Positions 34,927-43,229 of a stretch of 64,000 nucleotides of DNA are shown here, one piece after another. The stretch's first letter is position 1. The number at the start of each line of letters is the position of its first letter. The DNA is taken from the NCBI RefSeq assembly GCF_947499585.1, contig NZ_CANMOO010000002.1:62001-126000 (forward strand), given 5' to 3'. Source of the stretch: an uncultured Allomuricauda sp. GTDB taxonomy: Bacteria; Bacteroidota; Bacteroidia; Flavobacteriales; Flavobacteriaceae. The translations under genes and the position numbers were made by a program. The notes below the pieces were generated by a model, which ran no database searches, was not told where the DNA came from, and worked only from the letters and a program-made list of their open reading frames with translations.

Positions 34927-36642
34927 ATGAGAAACATAAACAGATATATGACTTTGATGGTCTTGGGAGGATTGCTTGCATTCACCTCTTGTGAGACTAC
35001 AGAGCTTGACCTTACTGCAAATCCAAATCAACTTACGCCAGAACAGGCAGGGGTTGACTTCTTCTTGAACTCGATCCAGGAGGATTTTGTTTTGGAATTT
35101 GAGGGAAATGCCGATTTTGACCTTAACGACAACTTTCAGGGGGGTGGAGTTACACTTGGTGATGGTTTCAATGAATTGGGTACGCAGCTGACCCGAACAA
35201 CCAATATGCTAGGGCGACAGTACGCCACGGTATATCAAGCTAGTGATATGGATGATGAATGGATCAATGCCTATAGAGGGGTACTTGCTGATATTCGCGC
35301 AATGACTCCGTTAGCAGAAAAAGCAGAGCAGTTCAAACACATTGGCATTAGCCAATTCATTGAGGCGTATTTGATGATAAGTATGGTAGATTTTTTTGGT
35401 GATGTCCCTTACACTGAAATAATTCAGGCTTCTAATCAGGTCTTTAACCCTGTTTTAGATTCCGGAGCGAGCATCTATGATGCCATGTTGCTTCTTTTGG
35501 ATGAGGCAATTGCTAATTTTAACAACACATCGGCTCCAGATCTTGCAGTTGATTTCTTCTACGATAACGATTATGACAAATGGGTCAATGCGGCCAATAC
35601 GCTTAAACTTAAAATCTATGTTCAACGTAGACTGGTAGATTCAGGAGCAGGGGCTAGTTTTGACGCCATCATCAACAGTGGAAATTATATTCAGGATACT
35701 GCTGATGATTTTGTTTGGAACTGGCCGGCAACTAGCGCTTCGCAACCAGACACAAGACATCCTAGATATGGACTTAATTATACTGCTGCCGGTGCCGGTG
35801 ACTATATGTCCAATTGGTTGATGAATCTTATGGATACTACAGATGATCCAAGAATTCGTTACTATTTCTACAGGCAGACCAGTGCAGTTCCTGGTGTTAG
35901 TATTGCTCCTGATGAAGAGTTGTTGACATGTTCGTTTACAACAGCACCACAACATTATGTAGATAGTGGCTTCACGTTCTGCAATCTGCCAAATGGCTAC
36001 TGGGGAAGAGATCATGGAAATGCTGAAGGAACACCTCCTGACGGATTACTCAGAACAACTTGGGGTACCTATCCAGTAGGAGGAAGGTTTGACGATGATA
36101 GCTTTCAAGCAATTAGCGTAAGCGAAGGAGGCAATGGAACAGGGATCACTAACCTATTGACAGCTTTCGGAGTGGACTTCATGAGAGCTGAAATGGCAAT
36201 GGTAGATGGGAACATAGCCAATGCGCGAACGTTCATACTTGCAGGCTATGATAAGTCCGTTGCAAAAGTACAGGCTTTCCTAACCGGAAGAACGGCTGGA
36301 GCAGATATTTCTTTTGAACCGAATGCAACAGCAATCAACGATTATGCCACTGCTATTGGAACAAAATTCGATGATGCCGACATGGATGGGAAATGGGATG
36401 TATTGGCAGAGCAATATTTTATAGCTCATTATGGCAACGGAGTTGAAACATATAACTTCTATAGAAGAACAGGTTTCCCAACAACGCTTCAGGCTAATTT
36501 GGAGCCCGACCCAGGCACGTTCATCAGATCGATGTATTATCCAACAAATGCTGTGAACACGAATTCCAATATTACACAAAAAGCGAGTCAGTCAGAACCA
36601 GTTTTTTGGGATACGAATCCAAGTGCCCCTGTGGCCAACTAA
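34927..36642 (+). CDS. SusD/RagB-like lipoprotein (SusD-like_2 type)
   Basis: Surface lipoprotein lid for the SusC pore, 571 residues, lipobox LLAFTSC with cysteine 22. It shows the SusD-like_2 pattern: LTANPNQLTPEQAGVDFFLN at the N-terminus, SQFIEAYLMISMVDFFGDVPY with TPR-like helices, and DKWVNAANTLKLKIYVQRRL. The long central loop contains two cysteines (LLTCSFT and FTFCNLP) that might form a disulfide. It starts 19 bases after SusC. The ligand is not readable from sequence. Confidence 0.94.
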   Translation: MRNINRYMTLMVLGGLLAFTSCETTELDLTANPNQLTPEQAGVDFFLNSIQEDFVLEFEGNADFDLNDNFQGGGVTLGDGFNELGTQLTRTTNMLGRQYATVYQASDMDDEWINAYRGVLADIRAMTPLAEKAEQFKHIGISQFIEAYLMISMVDFFGDVPYTEIIQASNQVFNPVLDSGASIYDAMLLLLDEAIANFNNTSAPDLAVDFFYDNDYDKWVNAANTLKLKIYVQRRLVDSGAGASFDAIINSGNYIQDTADDFVWNWPATSASQPDTRHPRYGLNYTAAGAGDYMSNWLMNLMDTTDDPRIRYYFYRQTSAVPGVSIAPDEELLTCSFTTAPQHYVDSGFTFCNLPNGYWGRDHGNAEGTPPDGLLRTTWGTYPVGGRFDDDSFQAISVSEGGNGTGITNLLTAFGVDFMRAEMAMVDGNIANARTFILAGYDKSVAKVQAFLTGRTAGADISFEPNATAINDYATAIGTKFDDADMDGKWDVLAEQYFIAHYGNGVETYNFYRRTGFPTTLQANLEPDPGTFIRSMYYPTNAVNTNSNITQKASQSEPVFWDTNPSAPVAN

Positions 36643-36653
36643 AAAAAAGAGCA

Positions 36654-37952
36654 ATGAACATAAAATTTAAATTCATGAAAAATTTTAAGATATATGCACT
36701 GTTGGCGGTAGCAATCTTTATTACCTCATGCAGTGAAGACGATAAGGTTACCATACTTGTGCAGGAAACAGTTGGGAGTGGTGCAATCCTGAGAACCCTG
36801 GACTCATCCGGTTCCTTGGACATGTTCAACATCGCCAGTACATTATCATTCACAATACAGGAACAAGATGCAGAAGGAGGTGATCTTTTGGATCGCGTGG
36901 AAATCACGGGAAGCTTTGTAGACAACAATGGCGATGATAATTCCGTTTCAGGAGCAGCTCTTGCCACAATAACGGCAAGTGAGTTTGGTGAGACCGAAGA
37001 ACTTCCTAGTTTTGACTATAGCATTACATTGGCAGAGTTTCTTACCGCGGTTGGAATAGACCTTACCCAGGTATTGCCAGGTGATCAGTTTGTAGTGGAC
37101 ATGGAGCTTTTTACCACCGATGGAAGATCTTTTAAGAACTCAGATACAACCGGTAATGTGAGCGGCGGTTCTTTCTTTAGCTCTCCTTACCAATATACGG
37201 AAGAGGTAGATGACGGGATAGAGTTTGACATTACCGATGTAAACGCAAATGAGATATCCCTTACCAATCCCAATATGGATTACTCTGTGATGATAACTAT
37301 AGATGATGGGAATGACCAGACATTAGTGGAGACTCTGAACATCTATCGTGCATTTATCGACAGAAGCGTTATTGACGATATCAATGTATCTGAAGAAGAG
37401 GAGCTTTTTGCTACATTCAACATTGCAGATTTAGATATTACTGATGGTGTAAGCTCTCTTGACTATCTCATAACTTTGGCAGACCTATATGGTCCAAACC
37501 TTACGTTTGATGACCTTGGTGTAAACGATGAGTTCCAATTACGATATGAAGTAGTTACTGCTGACGGAAGAGTTGTTACCACGGATGAAAACGATACTGA
37601 ATATTACAGGGCCGTGTTCGTTACAGAGTGTATCCAATTAAATGCTGATGCACCATTCGCAGGAGAATATACCATTAACTTTCTTGACAGTTTTGAGGAT
37701 GGTTGGGATGGCGCGTTCATTAGCGTTTCCATTGATGGTGGTTCTGCCGAAGATTTTACTTTGGAGACCGGAGGAAGTGGGTCATCTACTTTTACGGTTC
37801 CAGAAGGAGCAACAACTTTGTTAGTAACGTACACTGCTGGTAATTTTGAGGAAGAACATACCTTCACTATTCTAGACCCTAATGGCAGTTCAGCTGCAAG
37901 TGGTGGGCCGTTCATTCCAGAAGGGGAAATTATAATTCTTGTATGTGAATAA
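36654..37952 (+). CDS. Lipoprotein with C-terminal 'DSFEDGWDG' domain
   Basis: The third member of the SusCD operon, 432 residues from the ATG at 36654; an ATG 7 codons later (36675) and a frame reaching back into susD (36606) are alternatives. Lipobox FITSC (cysteine 26). Four beta-sandwich-like segments up to about 320 repeat a similar pattern (LDSSGSLDMFN, YSVMITIDDGND), then a C-terminal module with YTINFLDSFEDGWDGAF, a motif shared with secreted adhesive or carbohydrate-binding modules of Bacteroidota. It is probably a surface-exposed ligand-binding partner. A strong terminator follows. Confidence 0.85.
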   Translation: MNIKFKFMKNFKIYALLAVAIFITSCSEDDKVTILVQETVGSGAILRTLDSSGSLDMFNIASTLSFTIQEQDAEGGDLLDRVEITGSFVDNNGDDNSVSGAALATITASEFGETEELPSFDYSITLAEFLTAVGIDLTQVLPGDQFVVDMELFTTDGRSFKNSDTTGNVSGGSFFSSPYQYTEEVDDGIEFDITDVNANEISLTNPNMDYSVMITIDDGNDQTLVETLNIYRAFIDRSVIDDINVSEEEELFATFNIADLDITDGVSSLDYLITLADLYGPNLTFDDLGVNDEFQLRYEVVTADGRVVTTDENDTEYYRAVFVTECIQLNADAPFAGEYTINFLDSFEDGWDGAFISVSIDGGSAEDFTLETGGSGSSTFTVPEGATTLLVTYTAGNFEEEHTFTILDPNGSSAASGGPFIPEGEIIILVCE

Positions 37953-37972
37953 CAATATGGTCGGCAATTATT

Positions 37973-38006
37973 AAAAAAGGCCGTTTTAATTAAAACGGCC
38001 TTTTTT
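37973..38006 (+). terminator. Terminator: perfect 34-bp palindrome
   Basis: AAAAAAGGCCGTTTTAA followed directly by its exact reverse complement TTAAAACGGCCTTTTTT. It lies 20 bases after the last gene of the first SusCD operon. Because it is symmetric with A- and T-runs on both flanks, it would work in either direction. Confidence 0.85.
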
Positions 38007-38186
38007 AATAATCTGAAATTAATGAACACCCTGCTCTCCGGAATTGTAAAAACGTTTTACATCTATGACCAAAATCAAAATAGATAAATGGTTGAAAATT
38101 CCGATAAGGATGGCAACCTATTAGAATGAACCTTTGTTTCATTGGTATAACAAACTAGCACTTGAAGATGCACTTAATTTCTGCAT

Positions 38187-38627
38187 ATGAAAAACTTCAC
38201 CTTAAGTATTGATGAACTGAATACCGAAATTTATCAAACTATTAGAAACACCACTAATTGGGAATCAATAGAAAATCATCAAGTAGAAATTGCATTAAAA
38301 AAAGATCTGTTCTCAATTATGGTGTCTCATTTTGGAAAACCGGTTGGAATTGGTAGAGTGATTGGTGATGGGGCGATTTATTTCTATATTCAGGATGTTA
38401 TTGTCATCCCTGACTACCAAGGAATAGGGGTTGGCAGTCTAATTATGGAAGGGATTGAGAACTATTTATCAATTCATGCCACAGGGTCATCTTTTATAGG
38501 ACTCATGGCAGCCGAAAGAGTAGAGGGCTTTTATGAAAAATACGGATACAAGGCAAGGCCTGCATCCAAACCAGGAATGTATAGAATTGGATACCGGAAA
38601 TTATCCAAGAATGGGCCACAAGACTAA
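38187..38627 (+). CDS. GNAT-family N-acetyltransferase
   Basis: Predicted acetyl-CoA-dependent acetyltransferase of 146 residues. The acetyl-CoA binding motif is complete: QDVIVIPDYQGIGVGSLIM (about 69-87), with the Q/R-x-x-G-x-G core as YQGIGVG, followed by the GLMAAERVEGFYEKYGYKAR stretch that forms the last strand and helix. Acceptor unknown; similar small acetyltransferases act on amines or antibiotics. It stands alone after the terminator and before a degenerate region. Confidence 0.9.
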   Translation: MKNFTLSIDELNTEIYQTIRNTTNWESIENHQVEIALKKDLFSIMVSHFGKPVGIGRVIGDGAIYFYIQDVIVIPDYQGIGVGSLIMEGIENYLSIHATGSSFIGLMAAERVEGFYEKYGYKARPASKPGMYRIGYRKLSKNGPQD

Positions 38628-39397
38628 CTTAAAAACAGTCCAGTTGAAACGAATGCTTTTAGCATAAAGTTGAACGTTTTCAAATAAATTTAACATTACG
38701 TAAAACAATTCAAAAATGTACAGAGCGCCAAATCGGTTTAGTAAATGGAAAGCAAAAAGGGGGTATGAAGTCCTTGCCTCTGTCGGATTCGATTCATACA
38801 AAAATGGGGTGAGATTGAATACGGGGTTGGATGCTTATTAACCAGAAAAAGCCATTCTTTCTGAAATGAATTTGTAGAACAAGTTGGGTATTCCTATAAG
38901 TGAGGTATTAAAAAATAGTAATAATAAACAATGCTAAACCTATGGGTCTAGATTCTATTTACTGATCTATAGAGATAGGTAAAAAGGCAAATGTGATACT
39001 TTTTAATAAAAGTCCTTTAGAGAATTCACAGAATTTTTTTGGAAATAAAAAAGTTATAAAAGACGGTTTGATATGGAGCCGGCAGAAGTAAAGTATTTTT
39101 AAACATAGACTCTAATTTTTAATTGATAATGAATTTATTTACTACCAAACATTTTCTTTTATTCATTAGAAAAAGATAAAATCAAATATGGCCATGAATT
39201 TCTATAAGCTCAAGGTAATAGGATTTTAGATATGCCTGATTATTAGTTATTGGCTGCAATTTTTCTACAGAAGATTAATCATTTAAGGGTGTCCACTGCA
39301 TTACACAAAACAGACTTGAATCGATTGCCTATTTTTAAATAAAATGCAAGCAATGGATTTCTAAATGTGGTTGCATAAATATACAAAAACGACCCTA
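38628..39397. other. Degenerate, largely non-coding stretch
   Basis: 770 bases without an intact gene, broken by stops in all frames. Parts still read like protein: 38716 onward (see separate entry) and about 39165-39340, where frames give fragments such as KDKIKYGHEFL and LAAIFLQKINHL interrupted by stops. It is probably the graveyard of one or more genes. No transposase or tRNA was found. Confidence 0.5.
38716..38930 (+). pseudogene. Possible decayed gene fragment
   Basis: From the ATG at 38716 the frame reads 41 residues (RFSKWKAKRGYEVLASVGF, then RLNTGLDAY), hits TAA at 38839, continues protein-like as PEKAILSEMNL to a TAG, then NKLGIPISEVLKN. Three coding-looking segments in one frame separated by stops suggest a decayed gene. 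I cannot name the family. Confidence 0.3.
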
Positions 39398-39423
39398 GTG
39401 AAAGTTAAAATCCTATTTTTTTA

Positions 39424-39864
39424 TTGGCAGTTTCATCTTCTATTGCTCAAGATAGTGCCACTGAAAAATTTGCTAGCAAGTTCATGGAAGCTATAGAAAA
39501 TAGAGATTCGGAAGCGGCTATAGCAATGTATCAAGATACGGCGTTATATAGAGATTTGATACTGAATACCTCAGACAGATTTTCCTTAAATGAAATAGGG
39601 CCGGTATACACAGAAACTTTTGACCTGAAGAATGGTTGGAGAATCGATGTGGTTTCAAGATCATTTGATATGGAATCCCAGACGGGAACCCTTAAATTGG
39701 ATGTTACCAACCTCAATGGTAATTCTGGAGAATATATAGGCTGGCCTAGATTTTTAGACGGAAAGATAGCTGAACATCTCGATGTATATAATTATTCAGC
39801 AAAGGAGTTATTGGAATCAAAGAAGTTCAAAAATTATCTTGTAATAAAGCCAAAAATAGATTGA
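39424..39864 (+). CDS. NTF2/SnoaL-like protein with a disrupted signal peptide
   Basis: The 146-residue frame begins at a TTG inside what looks like a signal peptide (AVSSSIAQ), followed by an NTF2-like domain (FASKFMEAIENRDSEAAIAMYQ at about 17-38, the typical first helix; later DGKIAEHLDVYN). The natural start appears to be GTG at 39398, encoding VKVKILFF in another frame: a single extra T in the T7 tract at 39416-39422 would join it to LLAVSSSIAQ and give a normal signal peptide. As written, the gene has no good start, so it may be phase-variable, a fresh pseudogene or a sequencing error. Confidence 0.6.
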   Translation: MAVSSSIAQDSATEKFASKFMEAIENRDSEAAIAMYQDTALYRDLILNTSDRFSLNEIGPVYTETFDLKNGWRIDVVSRSFDMESQTGTLKLDVTNLNGNSGEYIGWPRFLDGKIAEHLDVYNYSAKELLESKKFKNYLVIKPKID

Positions 39865-39974
39865 TAAATAACAAGTTTTAACGTGTAATTACGAACCAGA
39901 TTGCCATAGTGGGTCTTTAAACAAGATACTATGAAATCATAATTAGTTTCATCAACTTAAATTATAGTTTAGAT

Positions 39975-40448
39975 ATGGATAATGACAATAGCATGACTTT
40001 AATGGTTAATGGACAGCACTATAACATTGAATGCAATAAAAAAATGCCTTTACTATGGGTGTTAAGGGATATTCTTGAACTTAATGGGACAAAGTATTCT
40101 TGTGGTATAGGAGCATGTGGAGCATGTACAGTGCATTTAGATGGACAACCTGTACGTTCTTGTTCCATAAATGTTGATAGCATATTAGACAAAGAGATAA
40201 CCACAATAGAAGGCTTGTCTAAAAACGCTGAATTGGATGTTGTTCAGCAGGCATGGTTGAAAGAAGATGTGCCCCAATGTGGATATTGCCAAAGCGGTCA
40301 AATAATGAGCGCCGCTTGGCTACTAAAAACAAACAAAGACCCTTCTGATAAAGATATTGATGAAGCAATGAGTGGAAATCTATGCAGGTGTGGAACGTAT
40401 TTACGCATTAGGAAAGCAATTGAAAATGCCGCTTCATCAATGCAATAA
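39975..40448 (+). CDS. (2Fe-2S) subunit of a molybdenum hydroxylase (IorA-like)
   Basis: Small electron-transfer subunit of the xanthine dehydrogenase/isoquinoline 1-oxidoreductase family, 157 residues. The plant-type 2Fe-2S cluster ligands are C43, C48, C51 and C63 (SCGIGACGACTVH), and the second cluster uses C102, C105, C137 and C139 (QCGYCQSGQ, LCRCGTYLRIR). All eight cysteines are present. The large molybdopterin subunit follows on the same strand, with 56 bases between the stop codon and its preferred start. There is no FAD subunit nearby, so electrons probably go to a separate acceptor such as cytochrome c. Confidence 0.95.
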   Translation: MDNDNSMTLMVNGQHYNIECNKKMPLLWVLRDILELNGTKYSCGIGACGACTVHLDGQPVRSCSINVDSILDKEITTIEGLSKNAELDVVQQAWLKEDVPQCGYCQSGQIMSAAWLLKTNKDPSDKDIDEAMSGNLCRCGTYLRIRKAIENAASSMQ

Positions 40449-40504
40449 ATACCATTTTGCCTTGGCACTACAAGAAATTAAATAACACAAATCATCAAAG
40501 CACT

Positions 40505-42655
40505 ATGAAACGGAGGGATTTTTTTAAAACAACGTCATTGGCTGGCGGCGGATTATTAATAAGTACGTTTATTCCTTTAAGTTGTAATGTGCCAGCTGAG
40601 CAGTCAGTCAGTTGGGAACCTAACTTTTTCTTAAGAATAGACACCAATAACAAAATTACATTTATTTGTTCAAGAACCGAGCTTGGCCAAGGCACATCAA
40701 CGGGGCTAGCGATGATAGTGGCAGATGAGCTTTTGATTGATTTAGAGAATCTGAGCATTGAATTTGCAGATGGAGCACTGGAAAAGTATGGTGATTTTCA
40801 AGATACTGGAGGAAGTAATGGTATCAGACTTCTCTGGAATCCCTTACGAGAAGCAATGGCGGTTACTCGAGAGATTTTTATTATGGCAGCTGCTCAAATA
40901 TGGGATATGGAACCCAAAGATTGCTACAGCGAACAGGGCTTGGTATATGATAAATCCAATGACAGAAAGGCTACTTATGCTAGTCTTATTTACTTGGCAA
41001 AAACGCTTCCCGCACCTTTTGAGGTTAAACTTAGAAATGCTTCGGAATACAAGTACATTGGAAAACCTGTAATTGGAAAAAGAATAAAAACTATTGTACA
41101 AGGAAAATACCCCTATGGCATCGATGTTAAACTACCAAATCTTGTTTACGCAGCAATAGAACGCTGTCCCGTATGGGAAGGGAAGTTAGTTAGTTTTAAT
41201 GATAAAAAGGCAAGAGAGTTTCCTGGGGTTATTGATGTAATGGAAGTTCCAAGCACAGAGATTCAAACCAGTGATTTCAAGGGAGGGGTGAGACCAGGAG
41301 TTGCCATTTTGGCCAATAATACCTGGGTAGCTCTTGAAGCTAAAAAGTTGCTCAATGTAAATTGGGATTTAGGTCCATTTGCAGAAAAATCAGATAGCGA
41401 TGTAGAGAAAGAATTAAAAGAACAATTAAAAAAACCTAAAACTATTCATTCTGATTTCAATAATGCTTCCGAATTACTTAAAGCTTCAAATAAGAAAATT
41501 GTTGCGACCTATGTTTCTTCATATCAAGCTAATGCTTGTATGGAACCACTTAATGCTACAGCCTATCATCGCGGAAATATTATAGAAATTTGGGCAGGAA
41601 GTCAAGGCCCAGCAATGTTTAGAGAACGTATTCATGAACTTACGGGACTTCCTGAGGCAGCAATAATTTCTCATAATTTGCCGTCTGGTGGTGGATTTGG
41701 CAGACGATTTCATTCTGATTATGTAGAAGAAGCGGTATTAATATCTCAAAAAATAAGACTGCCCGTAAAAGTAACTTGGTCTCGTGAAGATACTATTACA
41801 ACCTCTAAGTATCATCCATTCTGCGTTGATTCTTGGGAGGCAAGTTTTGATAAGAATAATAAAATCATGGCCATAGGATATCAAGGAACGGTAAGTAACA
41901 CCAACGGATATCGCCCTTATCCCTATTCATTGCCAATGGTTCATTTTAATAGATTAACTGAAAACTCAGGACGACTATTGCCTAGAAGCTCATGGAGAAG
42001 TGTATTTGCCCATCCTTGGATATTAAGTCTAGAATGTTTTATAGATGAATTGGCAGCGACGCAAAAAATGGATGCTTTGTCATTCAGATTTGAGCTATTA
42101 AAGGAAGCTAAAGTCATTGAACAACTAATGGAAGTATGGGTTGGGGATAACTTATATCCTAAAAAACTATTAAGAACATTAGAATCGGTGCAAAAAAAAT
42201 CAAATTGGGGAAATAGCGGAGATGGCATATTTCAAGGCGTAGCCTGTGCCTCTTACAATACATCTTATTGCTCACTGGTATTTGATATATCTTTAGTTGA
42301 TGATATGATTAAGATACATAAAGCTACTGCTGTGGTTGATTGTGGTTTGATAATTAACCCAAGTAAGGTTAAGGCTCAAATAGAAGGGAGTATTATTTGG
42401 GGACTTACTGCTGCCCTAAAGTCAGGAATCACTGTTAAAAAAGGGAGGGTGGTCCAAAGTAATTTTCATGATTATAATTTACTCAGAATAGATGAAACAC
42501 CAACCATTCAAGTTTGTTTATTGGAGAGCAGCGATGCGCCATCAGGAGCTGGTGAAGTGGCCGTCCCAGTAGTAGCTCCAGCATTGCTCAATGCCATATA
42601 CGCGGCAACAGGCAAAAGAATTAGGAAACTGCCAGTTCAAAACCATGCATTTTAA
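40505..42655 (+). CDS. Molybdopterin-binding subunit, IorB/aldehyde oxidase type
   Basis: Catalytic subunit of the two-gene molybdenum hydroxylase, 716 residues from the ATG at 40505. I chose this start because it opens on a twin-arginine signal (RRDFFKTTSLAGGG); a longer frame to 40457 lacks support. A lipobox-like IPLSC follows the signal, hinting at a periplasmic lipoprotein. Molybdopterin-binding stretches include ELGQGTSTGLAMIVADEL, SGGGFGRRF and, near the C-terminus, PSGAGEVAVP with E684 in the position of the catalytic glutamate. The substrate (an aldehyde or N-heterocycle) cannot be told. No XdhC-type maturation gene lies in the window. Confidence 0.93.
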   Translation: MKRRDFFKTTSLAGGGLLISTFIPLSCNVPAEQSVSWEPNFFLRIDTNNKITFICSRTELGQGTSTGLAMIVADELLIDLENLSIEFADGALEKYGDFQDTGGSNGIRLLWNPLREAMAVTREIFIMAAAQIWDMEPKDCYSEQGLVYDKSNDRKATYASLIYLAKTLPAPFEVKLRNASEYKYIGKPVIGKRIKTIVQGKYPYGIDVKLPNLVYAAIERCPVWEGKLVSFNDKKAREFPGVIDVMEVPSTEIQTSDFKGGVRPGVAILANNTWVALEAKKLLNVNWDLGPFAEKSDSDVEKELKEQLKKPKTIHSDFNNASELLKASNKKIVATYVSSYQANACMEPLNATAYHRGNIIEIWAGSQGPAMFRERIHELTGLPEAAIISHNLPSGGGFGRRFHSDYVEEAVLISQKIRLPVKVTWSREDTITTSKYHPFCVDSWEASFDKNNKIMAIGYQGTVSNTNGYRPYPYSLPMVHFNRLTENSGRLLPRSSWRSVFAHPWILSLECFIDELAATQKMDALSFRFELLKEAKVIEQLMEVWVGDNLYPKKLLRTLESVQKKSNWGNSGDGIFQGVACASYNTSYCSLVFDISLVDDMIKIHKATAVVDCGLIINPSKVKAQIEGSIIWGLTAALKSGITVKKGRVVQSNFHDYNLLRIDETPTIQVCLLESSDAPSGAGEVAVPVVAPALLNAIYAATGKRIRKLPVQNHAF

Positions 42656-42672
42656 CCCATTCTTGGTATAAG

Positions 42673-43062
42673 ATGAAAAAGCACAAAGTATTTGCCTTAA
42701 TTGGCTGTTTATTACTGGTCATTGGAATTTCGGCTTAGTCGGTCGGTTCGGTAAGCAAGGTTGGTGCTGCTGTGATTAGTTTGAAATTGGAAGAAGATGG
42801 AAAATTGGATATTGATGCGCATGTAAATCAATATTTGAAATCGTGGAAAATACCCAAGAGCCAGTATACCCAAAAACAAGCTGTAACTCTTAGGCACATT
42901 ATGTCGCATATTGGTGGGCTTACCGTTCATGGTTTTGCGGACTTTGACCCCAATGAAACTTTGCCCACTATTATTCAAATATTAAATGGCGAGTGGCCGG
43001 TCAAGCAACAGGTTTCAACAGCATCTACCATGGTGCCAACTCACCTACTCATCCAATGTTAG
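42673..43062 (+). pseudogene. Remnant of a serine hydrolase (class C beta-lactamase family)
   Basis: The ATG at 42673 opens a signal peptide (MKKHKVFALIGCLLLVIGIS) that hits TAG at 42736. In the same frame the sequence then continues as SVGSVSKVGAAVISLKLEE, containing an SxxK (SVSK) of the serine beta-lactamase fold, then VNQYLKSWKIP and VTLRHIMSHIGGLTVHGF, all typical of the family, before breaking up near 43020. The segment between signal peptide and SxxK (normally about 60 residues) and the C-terminal two-thirds with the YxN and HxG motifs are missing. The gene is dead. Confidence 0.8.
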
Positions 43063-43170
43063 GATTCAAGTTTTACATTTAGCTCACATCAAACTATGAA
43101 GTAGAAATGATGTAGAAAAACATTGCTAAAACAGCTGTTAAGCATAGGTGTTTCACTTTTTCAATACATA

Positions 43171-43178
43171 TAGTTTTG
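43171..43178 (+). promoter_or_regulatory. Putative -7 element of the propeller regulator gene (TAGTTTTG)
   Basis: TAGTTTTG fits TAnnTTTG, 51 bases before the ATG at 43230. No exact -33 TTTG is present at the usual distance. Confidence 0.35.
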
Positions 43179-43229
43179 TATATTCATTTTAAGCAACCTA
43201 TACTTTTCATACTTAAGCAGTAAACCTAA

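Noticed and set aside
32161-36600. Homology between the two SusC/SusD pairs as evidence of a recent duplication
   Set aside because: Domain order is shared but the sequences differ strongly (different TonB-box regions and SusD subtypes); they are separate family members.
39936-39957. ATGAAA/TTTCAT inverted repeat upstream of the IorA-like gene
   Set aside because: A 6-bp AT-rich dyad is expected by chance in this composition.
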